Shown here one piece after another: positions 40,965-49,288 of a stretch of DNA of 64,000 nucleotides. The position numbers and the translations under genes are program-made. The notes under the pieces were generated by a model. It searched no databases. It was not told the origin of the DNA and saw only the letters and a list, made by a program, of their open reading frames with translations. The DNA is taken from NCBI GenBank assembly GCA_017940465.1, contig JAGAYN010000020.1, forward strand, positions 1-64,000, written 5' to 3'. The stretch's first letter is position 1. Each line of letters begins with the position of its first letter. This DNA is from Bacteroidales bacterium (GTDB lineage Bacteria > Bacteroidota > Bacteroidia > Bacteroidales > P3).

Positions 40965-41842
40965 TGGGGAGAGGTTTTGAAGCCGTAGGGGGGCTTGTGT
41001 AACTTGTGCTTTATCAGCGCGTAGAGTCCGCATGCCTTCACCATGAGTTCTTCGGTGGTGTGGGCATCGTTCACCGAGAAGCGCTTGAGGCGGAAGAGGT
41101 CGCTGTGGAGGCCGTTGTAGCCGGAGTCGACGGTGACGCCACAGGTGTAGCCGGCCTCTTTGGCCAGCCTGATGTCGCGCTCCGAATAGTCTCCGTTAGG
41201 GTAGGACAGGGTGTTGATATTCAGTTGGAAGCGCTCTTCCAGATGCTTCTTGGAGTCGATGATTTCGTGTCGGGCTGTGCTGTCGCCGCATTGGGGCAGG
41301 ATGGGGTGGAAGCAGGTGTGCGACTGGAAGTCTACAGCCCCCTTCATCTCCTCTATCTCATTGGCGGTCAATGCCTGCCGGTCGCTGTATTCCTGCTCCT
41401 GAGTGAATCCGAAGGCTTCCAGTTTGCGCAGTCGCTCCTCGTTGGGGATGCGCTTGAGGGATTCCACCTGGGGCTTCATCTCTTCGTTGTGGCGGAACCA
41501 GAAATGACGCTGGGTTCCAACCACTTCAGAGCATAGGAATATCGTCACAGGCACCTGCAGCCTCTCCAGCACGGGCAGCAGGGACCGGTTGCTGGCATGG
41601 CCGTCGTCGAAGGTGATTACCAGGGCCTTGCGTGGCAGGCGCGTCTTGGAGCGCACGGCGTCGAGATAGTCTTGCAGGCCGATGACCGAGTAGTGACGTT
41701 TCAGGTAGGCCAGGTTGCGCTCGGCATCTGCCGCTTCCATGTCGTGGAAGAGCAGGAAGGTCACCTTGCCTCGCTGCACGGTCTCGCGCCAGAGCCAGGC
41801 GGCGCCGCTGTATCTCAGTGCTTTGTAGATTATGTTGCTCAT
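40961..41842 (-). CDS. Polysaccharide deacetylase family protein
   Basis: The 293-aa protein (start 41842, MSNIIYKALRYSGAAWLWRE) has the NodB catalytic motif TFDDGHAS (77-84), SHTCFHP (174-180) for the metal histidines, and LSYPNGDYSERD. It probably removes N-acetyl groups from a glycan. The frame open to 42478 is unrelated. It has no signal peptide, so it may act on lipid-linked intermediates inside the cell. Both ends overlap neighbours by 4 nt. Confidence 0.87.
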   Translation of the reverse strand: MSNIIYKALRYSGAAWLWRETVQRGKVTFLLFHDMEAADAERNLAYLKRHYSVIGLQDYLDAVRSKTRLPRKALVITFDDGHASNRSLLPVLERLQVPVTIFLCSEVVGTQRHFWFRHNEEMKPQVESLKRIPNEERLRKLEAFGFTQEQEYSDRQALTANEIEEMKGAVDFQSHTCFHPILPQCGDSTARHEIIDSKKHLEERFQLNINTLSYPNGDYSERDIRLAKEAGYTCGVTVDSGYNGLHSDLFRLKRFSVNDAHTTEELMVKACGLYALIKHKLHKPPYGFKTSPQ

Positions 41843-42555
41843 CCCAGCAGTTTGCGTTTGAGTTTGATGATGCGTGTCATGTTCTTGGGGCCCACCAGGT
41901 TGGCGAATTTGTGTATCAGCCCGCTGCGGTCGGTCCACGAGCCCATGCCGAGGTGGTCGCTGTAGGTGTTCTCGGTGCGTATGTATTCGCCTGTGGTGTG
42001 GCGGGGGCTGAAGTAGTCGACGGGGAAGACATGCAGGTCTTTGTAGTCCTGCTCCTGTCCGTTCTGCACGAAGCCGTTCTCGCGCATGCGGGTGGTCATA
42101 TAGAGTACGTTGGTGGTGAGGTCGAAGGTTCCGTCGGGTTGCAGGAAGTGGCGGTGGTCGTAGTGGGAGAGTTGCTCTTTGACCCATTCGGTGCCGGGTT
42201 CGGAGCCCATGACGCAGGTGGCCACCAGCACCCGTTTGCAGCCCTCGAAACCGGCAAAGGCGTGGTGGTGGAGCAGGGGCTCGAAGGAGCGGAACACCTC
42301 CACGTCGGTGTCGAGGTAGATGCCGCCCTCGTCGCGCAGGGCCACCAGCCGGGCCACATCGCTCACAAAGGCGTATTTCCCGGCCTTGTAGGCTTCGGAG
42401 CAGTAGGCATTGCAGTGGACATCGAAGTTGTCCTCGTTCCAGAGTTTGTACTCCCAGTCGGGCATGTACCGGTGCCATGTCTCCATGCAGTCCCTGGCCG
42501 CCTGCGGCATCTCGCCACGGCCGAACCAGCAGTAGTGTATCTTCTTGGGTATCAT
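41839..42555 (-). CDS. Glycosyltransferase with DXD sugar-binding domain (OCH1/GT32-like)
   Basis: The 238-aa protein starts MIPKKIHYCWFGRGEMPQAA. IPKxIHxxWFG is the hallmark of the Gly_transf_sug family, with WEYKLWNEDN and the DXD motif in YAFVSDVARL...GGIYLDTDVEV (Asp82 and Asp84). These GT-A enzymes transfer galactose, mannose or related sugars in capsule loci. Start and stop overlap both neighbours by 4 nt. Confidence 0.9.
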   Translation of the reverse strand: MIPKKIHYCWFGRGEMPQAARDCMETWHRYMPDWEYKLWNEDNFDVHCNAYCSEAYKAGKYAFVSDVARLVALRDEGGIYLDTDVEVFRSFEPLLHHHAFAGFEGCKRVLVATCVMGSEPGTEWVKEQLSHYDHRHFLQPDGTFDLTTNVLYMTTRMRENGFVQNGQEQDYKDLHVFPVDYFSPRHTTGEYIRTENTYSDHLGMGSWTDRSGLIHKFANLVGPKNMTRIIKLKRKLLG

Positions 42556-43547
42556 TTCTTTCTTATGAATCGGAAGGCTTCGCGGTAGCCCTGTGTCAGG
42601 GCCGCGATGACAGGCCAGTGTTTGGGTCGCAGGTTCGCCAGGAGGTTGTATACGAAGTAGTTGGTCATGAAGTAGAGCCCGCCGGCCAGTGTCTTGACTC
42701 CCTTGTGGCTGCCCCAGATGTGGCGGTGCCAGAAGATGATGCGGTTTTTGGCCATGGCGTAGATTCGTATTCGCTTGGCTTCCATGGGGTTGGTGGTCTG
42801 GCGGCCGGCGGCGGCATCCAGGTGGAGGTAGCCTGTGTCCTGTGCGTAGGCGATGCGGCCGCCTTGGAGGAAGAGTTTGTAGTAGAACACGCCGTCGTCG
42901 AACGAGGCATAGCGTGAGATGGTGCCCTCTTCGAGCCATAGTTCGTCCTGCATCCGCACCCGTTTGGCCACCTCGTTTTTGATGAAGAAGCACTGGAACG
43001 AGCCCGTGGAGCAGAGCCCCTGCTCGTCGCGCAGGTAGGTGCGGTGGCCGGCGGTGACGGTGGTGACGTCGAAGTAGTCCGACCGCCGGTTGGTGTAGAA
43101 TGCCTGTCCGGTGAAGGCGCCGCGCAGGTTGCGGATGCGGTTCTTCACCTGTTGTTTCAGGGGGGTCTTCGTCGGGGCGGAGGGGGCGGAGGGAGAGGCG
43201 GTCTGCCAACCTCGGCAGAAGGAGAGTACACAGTCCAGCTGCCTCGCCTGCAGCGTGTTGTGGAGTTTCTCGGCGAAGTCGGGAGGGAAATCCAGGTCGT
43301 CGTCGAGGACGAGGAGGTAGTCGCCCACGGCCTCGTTGATGCCTGCCACGCGCTGGGTCACCATCCCTTTCTCGGAGCGCACAATGCGTTCTGTGCCAAG
43401 CCTGTGGTCCAGCTCGTAGCCGTGCGGAATCACCACCAGCACCTCCTGCGGCACCACTGTCTGGCGGCCGATGGCCTCCAGCATGCGGTGGTACTTCTCG
43501 CCGGTGTTGCCAAGTGTCCGGATTACAATGGAATAGCTGAACTGCAT
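42552..43547 (-). CDS. GT2-family glycosyltransferase
   Basis: The 331-aa GT-A protein (MQFSYSIVIRTLGNTGEKYH) shows RQTVVPQEVLVVIPHG, GINEAVGDYLLVLDDDLDFP with the DXD-like acidic cluster near 77-82, and a C-terminal FNDGVFYYKLFL-like region (FDDGVFYYKLF). An insertion of charged residues (~110-140) is unlike the compact GT2 core. Upstream, the 85-bp gap carries the dispersed 43-bp repeat. Confidence 0.85.
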   Translation of the reverse strand: MQFSYSIVIRTLGNTGEKYHRMLEAIGRQTVVPQEVLVVIPHGYELDHRLGTERIVRSEKGMVTQRVAGINEAVGDYLLVLDDDLDFPPDFAEKLHNTLQARQLDCVLSFCRGWQTASPSAPSAPTKTPLKQQVKNRIRNLRGAFTGQAFYTNRRSDYFDVTTVTAGHRTYLRDEQGLCSTGSFQCFFIKNEVAKRVRMQDELWLEEGTISRYASFDDGVFYYKLFLQGGRIAYAQDTGYLHLDAAAGRQTTNPMEAKRIRIYAMAKNRIIFWHRHIWGSHKGVKTLAGGLYFMTNYFVYNLLANLRPKHWPVIAALTQGYREAFRFIRKK

Positions 43548-43578
43548 GTATCTATCGTGTCGTCTTTGGGGTCAAATG

Positions 43579-43638
43579 CGGTCAAATCGGGTCACAGTCG
43601 AAGTAAATACCTATAGGATACCTATGGGATACCTATAG
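43579..43638. repeat. Second copy of the dispersed 43-bp repeat with three 11-bp units
   Basis: Positions 43579-43621 match 5395-5437 at 42 of 43 bases. The 11-bp units AATACCTATAG, GATACCTATGG and GATACCTATAG run 43606-43638. The stop codon of the next GT2 gene (43633-43635) lies within the last unit. Confidence 0.75.
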
Positions 43639-44583
43639 GGTGCGTCGCAGCCGCTGCTTGATTTTCGACCCGAGGGTCATCGCGCGGTGGCGGATGGCGA
43701 GCAGCCAGGCCGGCAGGCGGTAGAGGCGCCGCATGCGTTGCGGCTGGCGGCTCCAGTCCACCTTGGCCAGCATCGCCCGCGCCTCCTTGCGGTAGCGTCG
43801 GTCGACGATGTAGAACTGCATATTGTACACCCGCAGGTTGTCTATCAGTTGCTTGTAGTCGGGGTTTGTCGTCTCTTCGGGTTCCAGGTCGGCGAGGTTC
43901 CACAGCATGTGGTCCTGCGGGCGGTGCAGGCGGTGGGTGCCGCGCCAGGTGGTGTCCACATCCTGGTTGTAGTTGCTCAGCAGCTTGGAGGTTAGCACTG
44001 TGCTGTGTTTCAATGCCGTGTGTACCCACAGCACGAAGTCCTCGCCCAGCTTCAGGCCCGGCCGGAATCCGCCTTCGGCGTCGAAGACGGCCTTGGGCAT
44101 GCACACTGCGCCGGTCCACAGGGGCATACACAGTGTGCTGGCATACAGGCGGCAGTAGTTCACCTCGCCCTCATCAAATCCCTCGGGGAAGCCTATGGTG
44201 GAGGGGCGTTTCTGCCCGTTTTTCACGAACCAGTAGTTCGCGCCGTAGATGCCGGCACCGGGGTGGCGCCCGACGAGGCCGTTCATCTCCTCCAGGAAGG
44301 CGGGTTCCCACCAGTCGTCGGCATCGAGGAAGCAGAGGTAGGGCGCCTGAGCCTGTGCGGCGCCGTTGTTTCGGGCGGTGCTCACGCCGGCGTTCTCCTG
44401 CCGCAGGAGGCGGATGCGGGGGTCGGTGTATTGCTTCACGATGTCGCCGCTGCCGTCGTGCGATCCGTCGTCCACCACGATGAGTTCCCAATCGGGATAT
44501 GTCTGCTCCAGCACGCTCTCCACGGCCTTCCCCACGTAGGGTGCCTTGTTGTAGAGGGGCATGATGACTGAGAATTTTGCCAT
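43633..44583 (-). CDS. GT2-family glycosyltransferase
   Basis: The 316-aa GT-A protein begins MAKFSVIMPLYNKAPYVGKA. The nucleotide-binding VVDDGSHDGS lies near residues 36-45, NAGVSTARNNGA follows, and the DXD region is CFLDADDWWEP. The C-terminal half carries basic helices. Its last codons are in the repeat tract described at 43579, so the repeat has shaped the C-terminus. It lies 3 nt after the acyltransferase gene. Confidence 0.92.
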   Translation of the reverse strand: MAKFSVIMPLYNKAPYVGKAVESVLEQTYPDWELIVVDDGSHDGSGDIVKQYTDPRIRLLRQENAGVSTARNNGAAQAQAPYLCFLDADDWWEPAFLEEMNGLVGRHPGAGIYGANYWFVKNGQKRPSTIGFPEGFDEGEVNYCRLYASTLCMPLWTGAVCMPKAVFDAEGGFRPGLKLGEDFVLWVHTALKHSTVLTSKLLSNYNQDVDTTWRGTHRLHRPQDHMLWNLADLEPEETTNPDYKQLIDNLRVYNMQFYIVDRRYRKEARAMLAKVDWSRQPQRMRRLYRLPAWLLAIRHRAMTLGSKIKQRLRRTL

Positions 44584-44586
44584 GTG

Positions 44587-45672
44587 CTAGTCTTTCATCG
44601 AACTGCTGCTCTGCACCACGGCAAAACTGTTCTTCAGTTTTAGGAACGGGCGCTCAAAGTATTGGTACGATACCCACGCCACGGCATAGGCTGCAAGTGT
44701 TACACCGCAGTATATCAGTATGTTGCTTATTGCCCCAGGCAGGTCGGGGTTCCAGCTGCGCCACAGCGCCGAAAGCAGGTAGATCATCAGCGGATGGATG
44801 ACATAGATGCCATAGGATACTTTTCCGATGGAGTCCATGATCCTGTTTTCCAGATTGATAACGGGGTGCCCGACCACTTGTCCCATGATGGCACCCAGAG
44901 AGAGCAGCGCCAGCACCTGTGGACGCAGCGGCGCCGGCACGTAGCCGGCCCACGGCACCGAGAATCCCACCGCCAGCAGGCACACCAGGCCCAGCCAGCG
45001 GTTGCCCAGCACCCGCATGAATAGCGGTTGCCGATGGTAGAAGAGGATCGCTCCCATGACACCAAGCATCATGCAGTCGAACCGTGTGGCGGCGAAGAAG
45101 CGGTAGACCAGCGTCGTGCCGCAGGTCAGGTAGAGGCCGTATTTCATCGCCAGCCATCCGCAGCACAGCCCCAGGGCGAGCCATAGCAGCCGGCGTCCGC
45201 GGCCACGGGTCAGCCGGACCAGCCACGGCCAGAACAGGTAGTACTGCTCCTCGACGCTGATGCTCCAATAGTGCGCTATCGGCAGGATGCCGACCGACAT
45301 GATGAACGGTATGTTGGCTGTGAACACCAGGTAGTACCACAGCCCCTCTTCGTGCCACGAACCGGTAACCGTCAGCGCTATAACCAGATAGAGAAAGTAT
45401 ATCGGCCAGATTCTCAATATGCGGCGCATGTAGAATTTGCCGATGCTCACCGTCTGGCTCTTCCGTTGCTCGTTGAGCAGCAGGTAGGTAATCAGAAATC
45501 CGCTGATGACAAAGAAGAGCGTAACTCCGTCGTAGACCGCCGGTAGGGTCCATCCGCCGCCAGCTACGTTCCACTCGCCGAAGATGCCTTGGAACAGGTG
45601 TCCCCACAGCACCGACAGCGCCGCTATGGCGCGCAGGCCGTTCAGTCCGGGCAGGTGTATGCTCTTGCTCAA
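44587..45672 (-). CDS. Acyltransferase 3 family membrane protein
   Basis: The 361-aa integral membrane protein begins MSKSIHLPGLNGLRAIAALS, with the LNGLRAIA-x3-V opening and His of the Acyl_transf_3 family. It continues with VTLFFVISGFLITYLLLNE, a RILRIWPIYFLYL arginine motif and SISVEEQYYLFWPWL. It has about ten membrane spans. Such enzymes O-acetylate (or otherwise acylate) O-antigen or capsule sugars. It sits between two GT2 genes. Confidence 0.92.
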   Translation of the reverse strand: MSKSIHLPGLNGLRAIAALSVLWGHLFQGIFGEWNVAGGGWTLPAVYDGVTLFFVISGFLITYLLLNEQRKSQTVSIGKFYMRRILRIWPIYFLYLVIALTVTGSWHEEGLWYYLVFTANIPFIMSVGILPIAHYWSISVEEQYYLFWPWLVRLTRGRGRRLLWLALGLCCGWLAMKYGLYLTCGTTLVYRFFAATRFDCMMLGVMGAILFYHRQPLFMRVLGNRWLGLVCLLAVGFSVPWAGYVPAPLRPQVLALLSLGAIMGQVVGHPVINLENRIMDSIGKVSYGIYVIHPLMIYLLSALWRSWNPDLPGAISNILIYCGVTLAAYAVAWVSYQYFERPFLKLKNSFAVVQSSSSMKD

Positions 45673-45678
45673 GTGGGG

Positions 45679-46596
45679 TCAGTGTTTATTAATGAATCTA
45701 TAGAGGGCAGGCGACAGTCTCATCGCGAGGTAGTTGCGTCTGTGTCGTGCCTTGGTGCGGCTGGCGCGTCGGTAGGCCCGCCAGTCGAGCAGGTGCAGCA
45801 GGTGGCGGTCTTCCTCGCGTGTGTTGTCGGCGAAGGCCATCTGGTAGATGTGCGTAAGTGCTTGGTAGACGGTGGTTTTGTCGATGCTCTCCTCTTGGGC
45901 GAAGAGGTCCGACAGTTCGTTGCCTATCAGCACGAAGCTCTCCTTGCTCCGCAGGCCGCGCGTGGTCATGATGCTTCCTTCGCGCACGCGATAGTAGTAT
46001 AGTGTGTCGGGTATCACTCTCACGCGTGCGGCCCGCAGGCAGGCGCGGGGGGTGAACTGGTTGTCCTCGTGTAGGATGCCTTCGCGGAAGCGCAACCGGT
46101 TGGCGTTCAGGAATTCGCGTCGGTAGGCGCGTTGCCATACACAGACGAACGGCACCACCCGTGCCTCGAGCGCATGGCGGCGGTAGTAGTCCCACCCTGT
46201 GGACGTCTCCGCGGCAAGGGTGTCTTTCTGCTCGTTGTCGGTGCGTTGGCAGGCGTAGCAGACCATGTCGGCTCCATCGGCAGCGGCGGCGAGCTTCTCC
46301 AGCATGTCGGGGCTCACCCAGTCGTCGCTGTCCACGTAGACAATGTACTCGCCCTCGGCCACCTCGGTGCCGCTGTTGCGCGCGGCGCTGAGGCCGCCGT
46401 TCTCGCGGTCGACAATGCGCATCTGCGGGTAGCGCGCGGCCCACTGGCCGAGCAGGGCGCGGCTGCCGTCGGTGGAGCCGTCGTTGACGCACACCACCTC
46501 GTAGTCGCCGTAGGTCTGCCCCTGCAGGCTGCGCAGGCAGTCGTCGAGGTAGGCTTCCACGTTGTAGACCGGCACCACTATCGAGAACTTTTTCAT
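45679..46596 (-). CDS. GT2-family glycosyltransferase
   Basis: The 305-aa GT-A protein begins MKKFSIVVPVYNVEAYLDDC. It has VCVNDGSTDGSRALL, GGLSAARNSGTEVAEGEYIV and the DXD segment YVDSDDWVSP near residues 91-100. It then has EDNQFTPRACL typical of EpsJ/WaaB-like GT2 members. The start codon directly follows a GAAAGCACA sequence also seen before the 51625 gene, next to the same intergenic repeat. Confidence 0.92.
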   Translation of the reverse strand: MKKFSIVVPVYNVEAYLDDCLRSLQGQTYGDYEVVCVNDGSTDGSRALLGQWAARYPQMRIVDRENGGLSAARNSGTEVAEGEYIVYVDSDDWVSPDMLEKLAAAADGADMVCYACQRTDNEQKDTLAAETSTGWDYYRRHALEARVVPFVCVWQRAYRREFLNANRLRFREGILHEDNQFTPRACLRAARVRVIPDTLYYYRVREGSIMTTRGLRSKESFVLIGNELSDLFAQEESIDKTTVYQALTHIYQMAFADNTREEDRHLLHLLDWRAYRRASRTKARHRRNYLAMRLSPALYRFINKH

Positions 46597-46614
46597 TGTG
46601 CTTTCCGAAGATTT

Positions 46615-46668
46615 AGAGGGGTAGGAGAGGGGAAGAAGAGGGTGCTTTCAGGATGCTGAATGTCAGCC
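46615..46668 (-). repeat. Copy of the pyrimidine-rich intergenic repeat
   Basis: On the minus strand CCCTCTTCTTCCCCTCTCCT is preceded by GGCTGACATTCAGC. It occupies the gap between the DUF5672 gene and the GT2 gene starting at 46596, ending ~18 nt before that ATG. Confidence 0.65.
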
Positions 46669-47505
46669 GTTTGTGTTTCTGTAAATTTGGGGGTACCAAA
46701 AGGTTTCATTGTCATATTTGAACCACATGTGGCAGCCCATCGGCAGGCGGTTGCCGGTGAGTTTATAGCAGGTGGCGGGGCGCATGTCGAAGCTGAACGC
46801 CATCGCCTCGCGGGCGTCGGGCATCCGCATCAGGCCGTTGTACTGGCATTGTGCGAAGGTTTTGTCCTCCTGCCCGTTCTGCTTGATGTAGTAGGCCAGC
46901 GTGTTGTGCCACCCGCTTGCGGCGCGGAAGGCCAGCCATAGCGCCAGCCAGGGCTTCTGTTTCAGTCGCTGTCGGTTCTCGTAGCGGAAGCGATTCATCC
47001 CCTTCAGCGGCTTGTGCAGCAGCCGGGGCGTGGTCAGCACGCGGATGAATGTCTGCACGTTGCGCAGGCAGAAGCCCCCGTTGCCCACTTCCCAATGGTC
47101 CAGGTTCTCCACCGCTGCGCTCCAGGGGCAGAGCCAGGGGCCGCCGATGTAGTCGTATCCCCGCCGGCACCATTCTTCCAGCCGGTCCTCGAACACGTAG
47201 GCATCCAGTTGGTAGATGAGCATATACTCGTACCGTTCGAAGGTTTCATATAGCATCGGGCTGAAGCACAGCCTGTTGTATGCCTTCACTCCGTTGAACC
47301 ATTCCTCTCCGAAGGTGCATTTGCTGAAGGGCACTCCGTGTTCGGCATTCAGCTGTTCATAGAATGTGGTGTCCAGCTCTCGGCTGCAGATATAGTGTAT
47401 GTCCCATCGGTTCAGCACCTTGAGGCACTGGCGCAGCGACTGCAGTTCGTCGCCCTCGGCGGTGGGGGCTATGATGGGTATGACGACGGTGGCCAGCGTT
47501 TTCAT
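46663..47505 (-). CDS. DUF5672-family putative glycosyltransferase
   Basis: The 280-aa protein (MKTLATVVIPIIAPTAEGDE) contains KAYNRLCFSPMLYETFERYE, LIYQLDAYVFEDRLEEWCRR with QLDA as a probable metal-site motif, and YIGGPW. It then has VGNGGFCLRNVQTF. This matches DUF5672, which is found in surface-glycan loci and is thought to be a glycosyltransferase; no reaction is established. It overlaps the next gene by 4 nt. Confidence 0.82.
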   Translation of the reverse strand: MKTLATVVIPIIAPTAEGDELQSLRQCLKVLNRWDIHYICSRELDTTFYEQLNAEHGVPFSKCTFGEEWFNGVKAYNRLCFSPMLYETFERYEYMLIYQLDAYVFEDRLEEWCRRGYDYIGGPWLCPWSAAVENLDHWEVGNGGFCLRNVQTFIRVLTTPRLLHKPLKGMNRFRYENRQRLKQKPWLALWLAFRAASGWHNTLAYYIKQNGQEDKTFAQCQYNGLMRMPDAREAMAFSFDMRPATCYKLTGNRLPMGCHMWFKYDNETFWYPQIYRNTNG

Positions 47506-48347
47506 AGGTGGTCGAGCATATCCATTAGTTTATCCGACAGGCCACGCTCCATCTTCCGCGCGAAGAGGGTTCCCGAAGCCTTGATGGCCTCGAAGTGCTT
47601 CTCGGTGAGGACCAGGGGGTTGGCGCCGTCGGGGCCCCAATCGATGTAGCGCATATAGTTGTTGGTCAGCGGGATGTCGCTGTTGGCCCAGAGGGTGGGC
47701 AGGCATATCTCCTCGGCGATGCTGGTGTGGTGGAAGCGGCGGAGGTAGTCGGGATGCTGCTGGAGGTAGTCCATCGCGGTGCCGACGGCCTTTCGACTCA
47801 CGCTCCAGTAGGTACCGCCGCCGTAGAGTGTTCCCCCGAAATAGGGGAAGTTCCGTTTGAGGCCCAGCCGCCGTTGCAGACTGTTCAGCTTGCGGGTGAG
47901 CCAGGCGCCGGAGGTGCGGTGCCCGTTGGGTCGCAGCCACCAGTACTGGATACGGTTCAGTCCGCCCTCCCAGCCCCATTCCTTGTGGGGCAGGGGGAAG
48001 TGTTCCACGTAGTTGTCCTCCTTGTGTCGCTCGCAGAATGCCTTGAGGTCGGCCAGGGGCATGGCGGGGTAGTCGCTGCCGGTGATGAGATGGAAGTATT
48101 CGAGGTCGCTGTGGGCATAGGCTTCGGCCATGAGCAGGACGATGGCTTTCAGGTGGTTGTAGTCGCCCCACTCCACGTTGTAGCGGCTCATGAGGTGCAC
48201 GTTCTGCCTGCATCCGATGGACTGCAGGTCTTCGCGGCACCTCTTGTCCAGGTGGATGAATACCTCGAAGTCGGCGTCGAACCGCTCGAGGAGCCGTTTC
48301 AGCTGGCAGATGTCTTGGTAGGCGGTAATCAGCAGGGCCTGTCTCAT
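47502..48347 (-). CDS. GT14-like beta-1,6-N-acetylglucosaminyltransferase family protein
   Basis: The 281-aa protein (start 48347, MRQALLITAYQDICQLKRLL) shows FDADFEVFIHLDKRC, YFHLITGSDYPAMPL and LYGGGTYWSVSRKAV. It ends with HHTSIAEEICLPTLWANS. These are hallmarks of the core-2/I-branching family as it appears in bacteria. Members add branching GlcNAc or xylose in eukaryotes; bacterial specificity is less known. The gene overlaps both neighbours by 4 nt. Confidence 0.87.
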   Translation of the reverse strand: MRQALLITAYQDICQLKRLLERFDADFEVFIHLDKRCREDLQSIGCRQNVHLMSRYNVEWGDYNHLKAIVLLMAEAYAHSDLEYFHLITGSDYPAMPLADLKAFCERHKEDNYVEHFPLPHKEWGWEGGLNRIQYWWLRPNGHRTSGAWLTRKLNSLQRRLGLKRNFPYFGGTLYGGGTYWSVSRKAVGTAMDYLQQHPDYLRRFHHTSIAEEICLPTLWANSDIPLTNNYMRYIDWGPDGANPLVLTEKHFEAIKASGTLFARKMERGLSDKLMDMLDHL

Positions 48348-49288
48348 TGCAGCAGGGCTTGCAGGTGGTTGTGAAGGTCGGTGTAGTATTTCCATATCCG
48401 CTCCTCGGCGCCCTCCAGCAGGCGTGGCTTTGCGGCCAGCCGGCGGTACTCGTCGGGGTGCTGCTCGAGGTGCTTTATCTTGTCCAGAAGTGGCTGGTTG
48501 TCAGCCCCGGGCGTCCATTGGAGGATGCACTCGGGGTTGAGCACGTCGGGTTCGGGATGCCCGGCGCTGCCGCTGTAGATGGGCAGGCAGCCGGAGAGCA
48601 GCGCGTCGAATAGTTTCTCGGTGACGTAGCCGGGGCTGTCGGAGTTTTCGGGGCAGATGTTGTAGCGATACTGCCGCAGGAAGCGGGGCTTGTCGTCGTT
48701 GCAGCGCAGGCGCAGGTCGTCGGTGTTGTGGCGGAAGCGGCCGGCGGAATCCACCTGCCCGAGGGGGGCCAGGGCGTCCATGATCTCGCCCCGCAGGCCG
48801 CCGTTGTCGTGGCTGCTGACGAGGGCGCAGAACCGCGGGCGGTCGCCGACGGTGGGGTGGCGCATGGCCTCCACCTGCGCGCGGATGTCGTCGAGGGTGG
48901 CTTCCGGGGCAAAGTGCCACATCACCCACAGCGGCAGCCGCATATAGTGGCTATCGCTCTCGGTATCAAAGCCTATGGAGAGGTCGTAGCGCTGGCTCTC
49001 ATAGCATCGGCGTTGCGCGGTGAAGCGGTCGGCATGGATGTTCTCGCCGGTGTAGAAGATGTTGTGCCCCGGGCGGCGGTCGTTTATAATGGAGGGGGCG
49101 CCGAGGATGGAGGTGAAGTTCAGTCGGATGCCCTTCGGAATATTGTCGAAATGCTTGAGAATGAAGCGGCTGAACCACATCTCTTCGGGCCGTTGGTCGG
49201 TCCAGAAGTTGTAGTATTTGATTTGGCTTCCGCGGTTGTAGCGATGCAGTCGCCACTCGCCGCGCCAGGTGGCCAGGGTGGCTCTCAT
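48344..49288 (-). CDS. GT10-family alpha-1,3-fucosyltransferase
   Basis: The 314-aa protein (start 49288, MRATLATWRGEWRLHRYNRG) carries the GT10 donor motif CPENSDSPGYVTEKLFDAL, the bacterial form of FENS-x-x-GYVTEK. A VSSHDNGGLRGEIMDAL helix precedes it. Such enzymes use GDP-fucose to make Lewis-type alpha-1,3 or 1,4 linkages. GDP-fucose synthesis genes are not in the window. It overlaps the deacetylase and GT14 genes by 4 nt each. Confidence 0.92.
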   Translation of the reverse strand: MRATLATWRGEWRLHRYNRGSQIKYYNFWTDQRPEEMWFSRFILKHFDNIPKGIRLNFTSILGAPSIINDRRPGHNIFYTGENIHADRFTAQRRCYESQRYDLSIGFDTESDSHYMRLPLWVMWHFAPEATLDDIRAQVEAMRHPTVGDRPRFCALVSSHDNGGLRGEIMDALAPLGQVDSAGRFRHNTDDLRLRCNDDKPRFLRQYRYNICPENSDSPGYVTEKLFDALLSGCLPIYSGSAGHPEPDVLNPECILQWTPGADNQPLLDKIKHLEQHPDEYRRLAAKPRLLEGAEERIWKYYTDLHNHLQALLQ

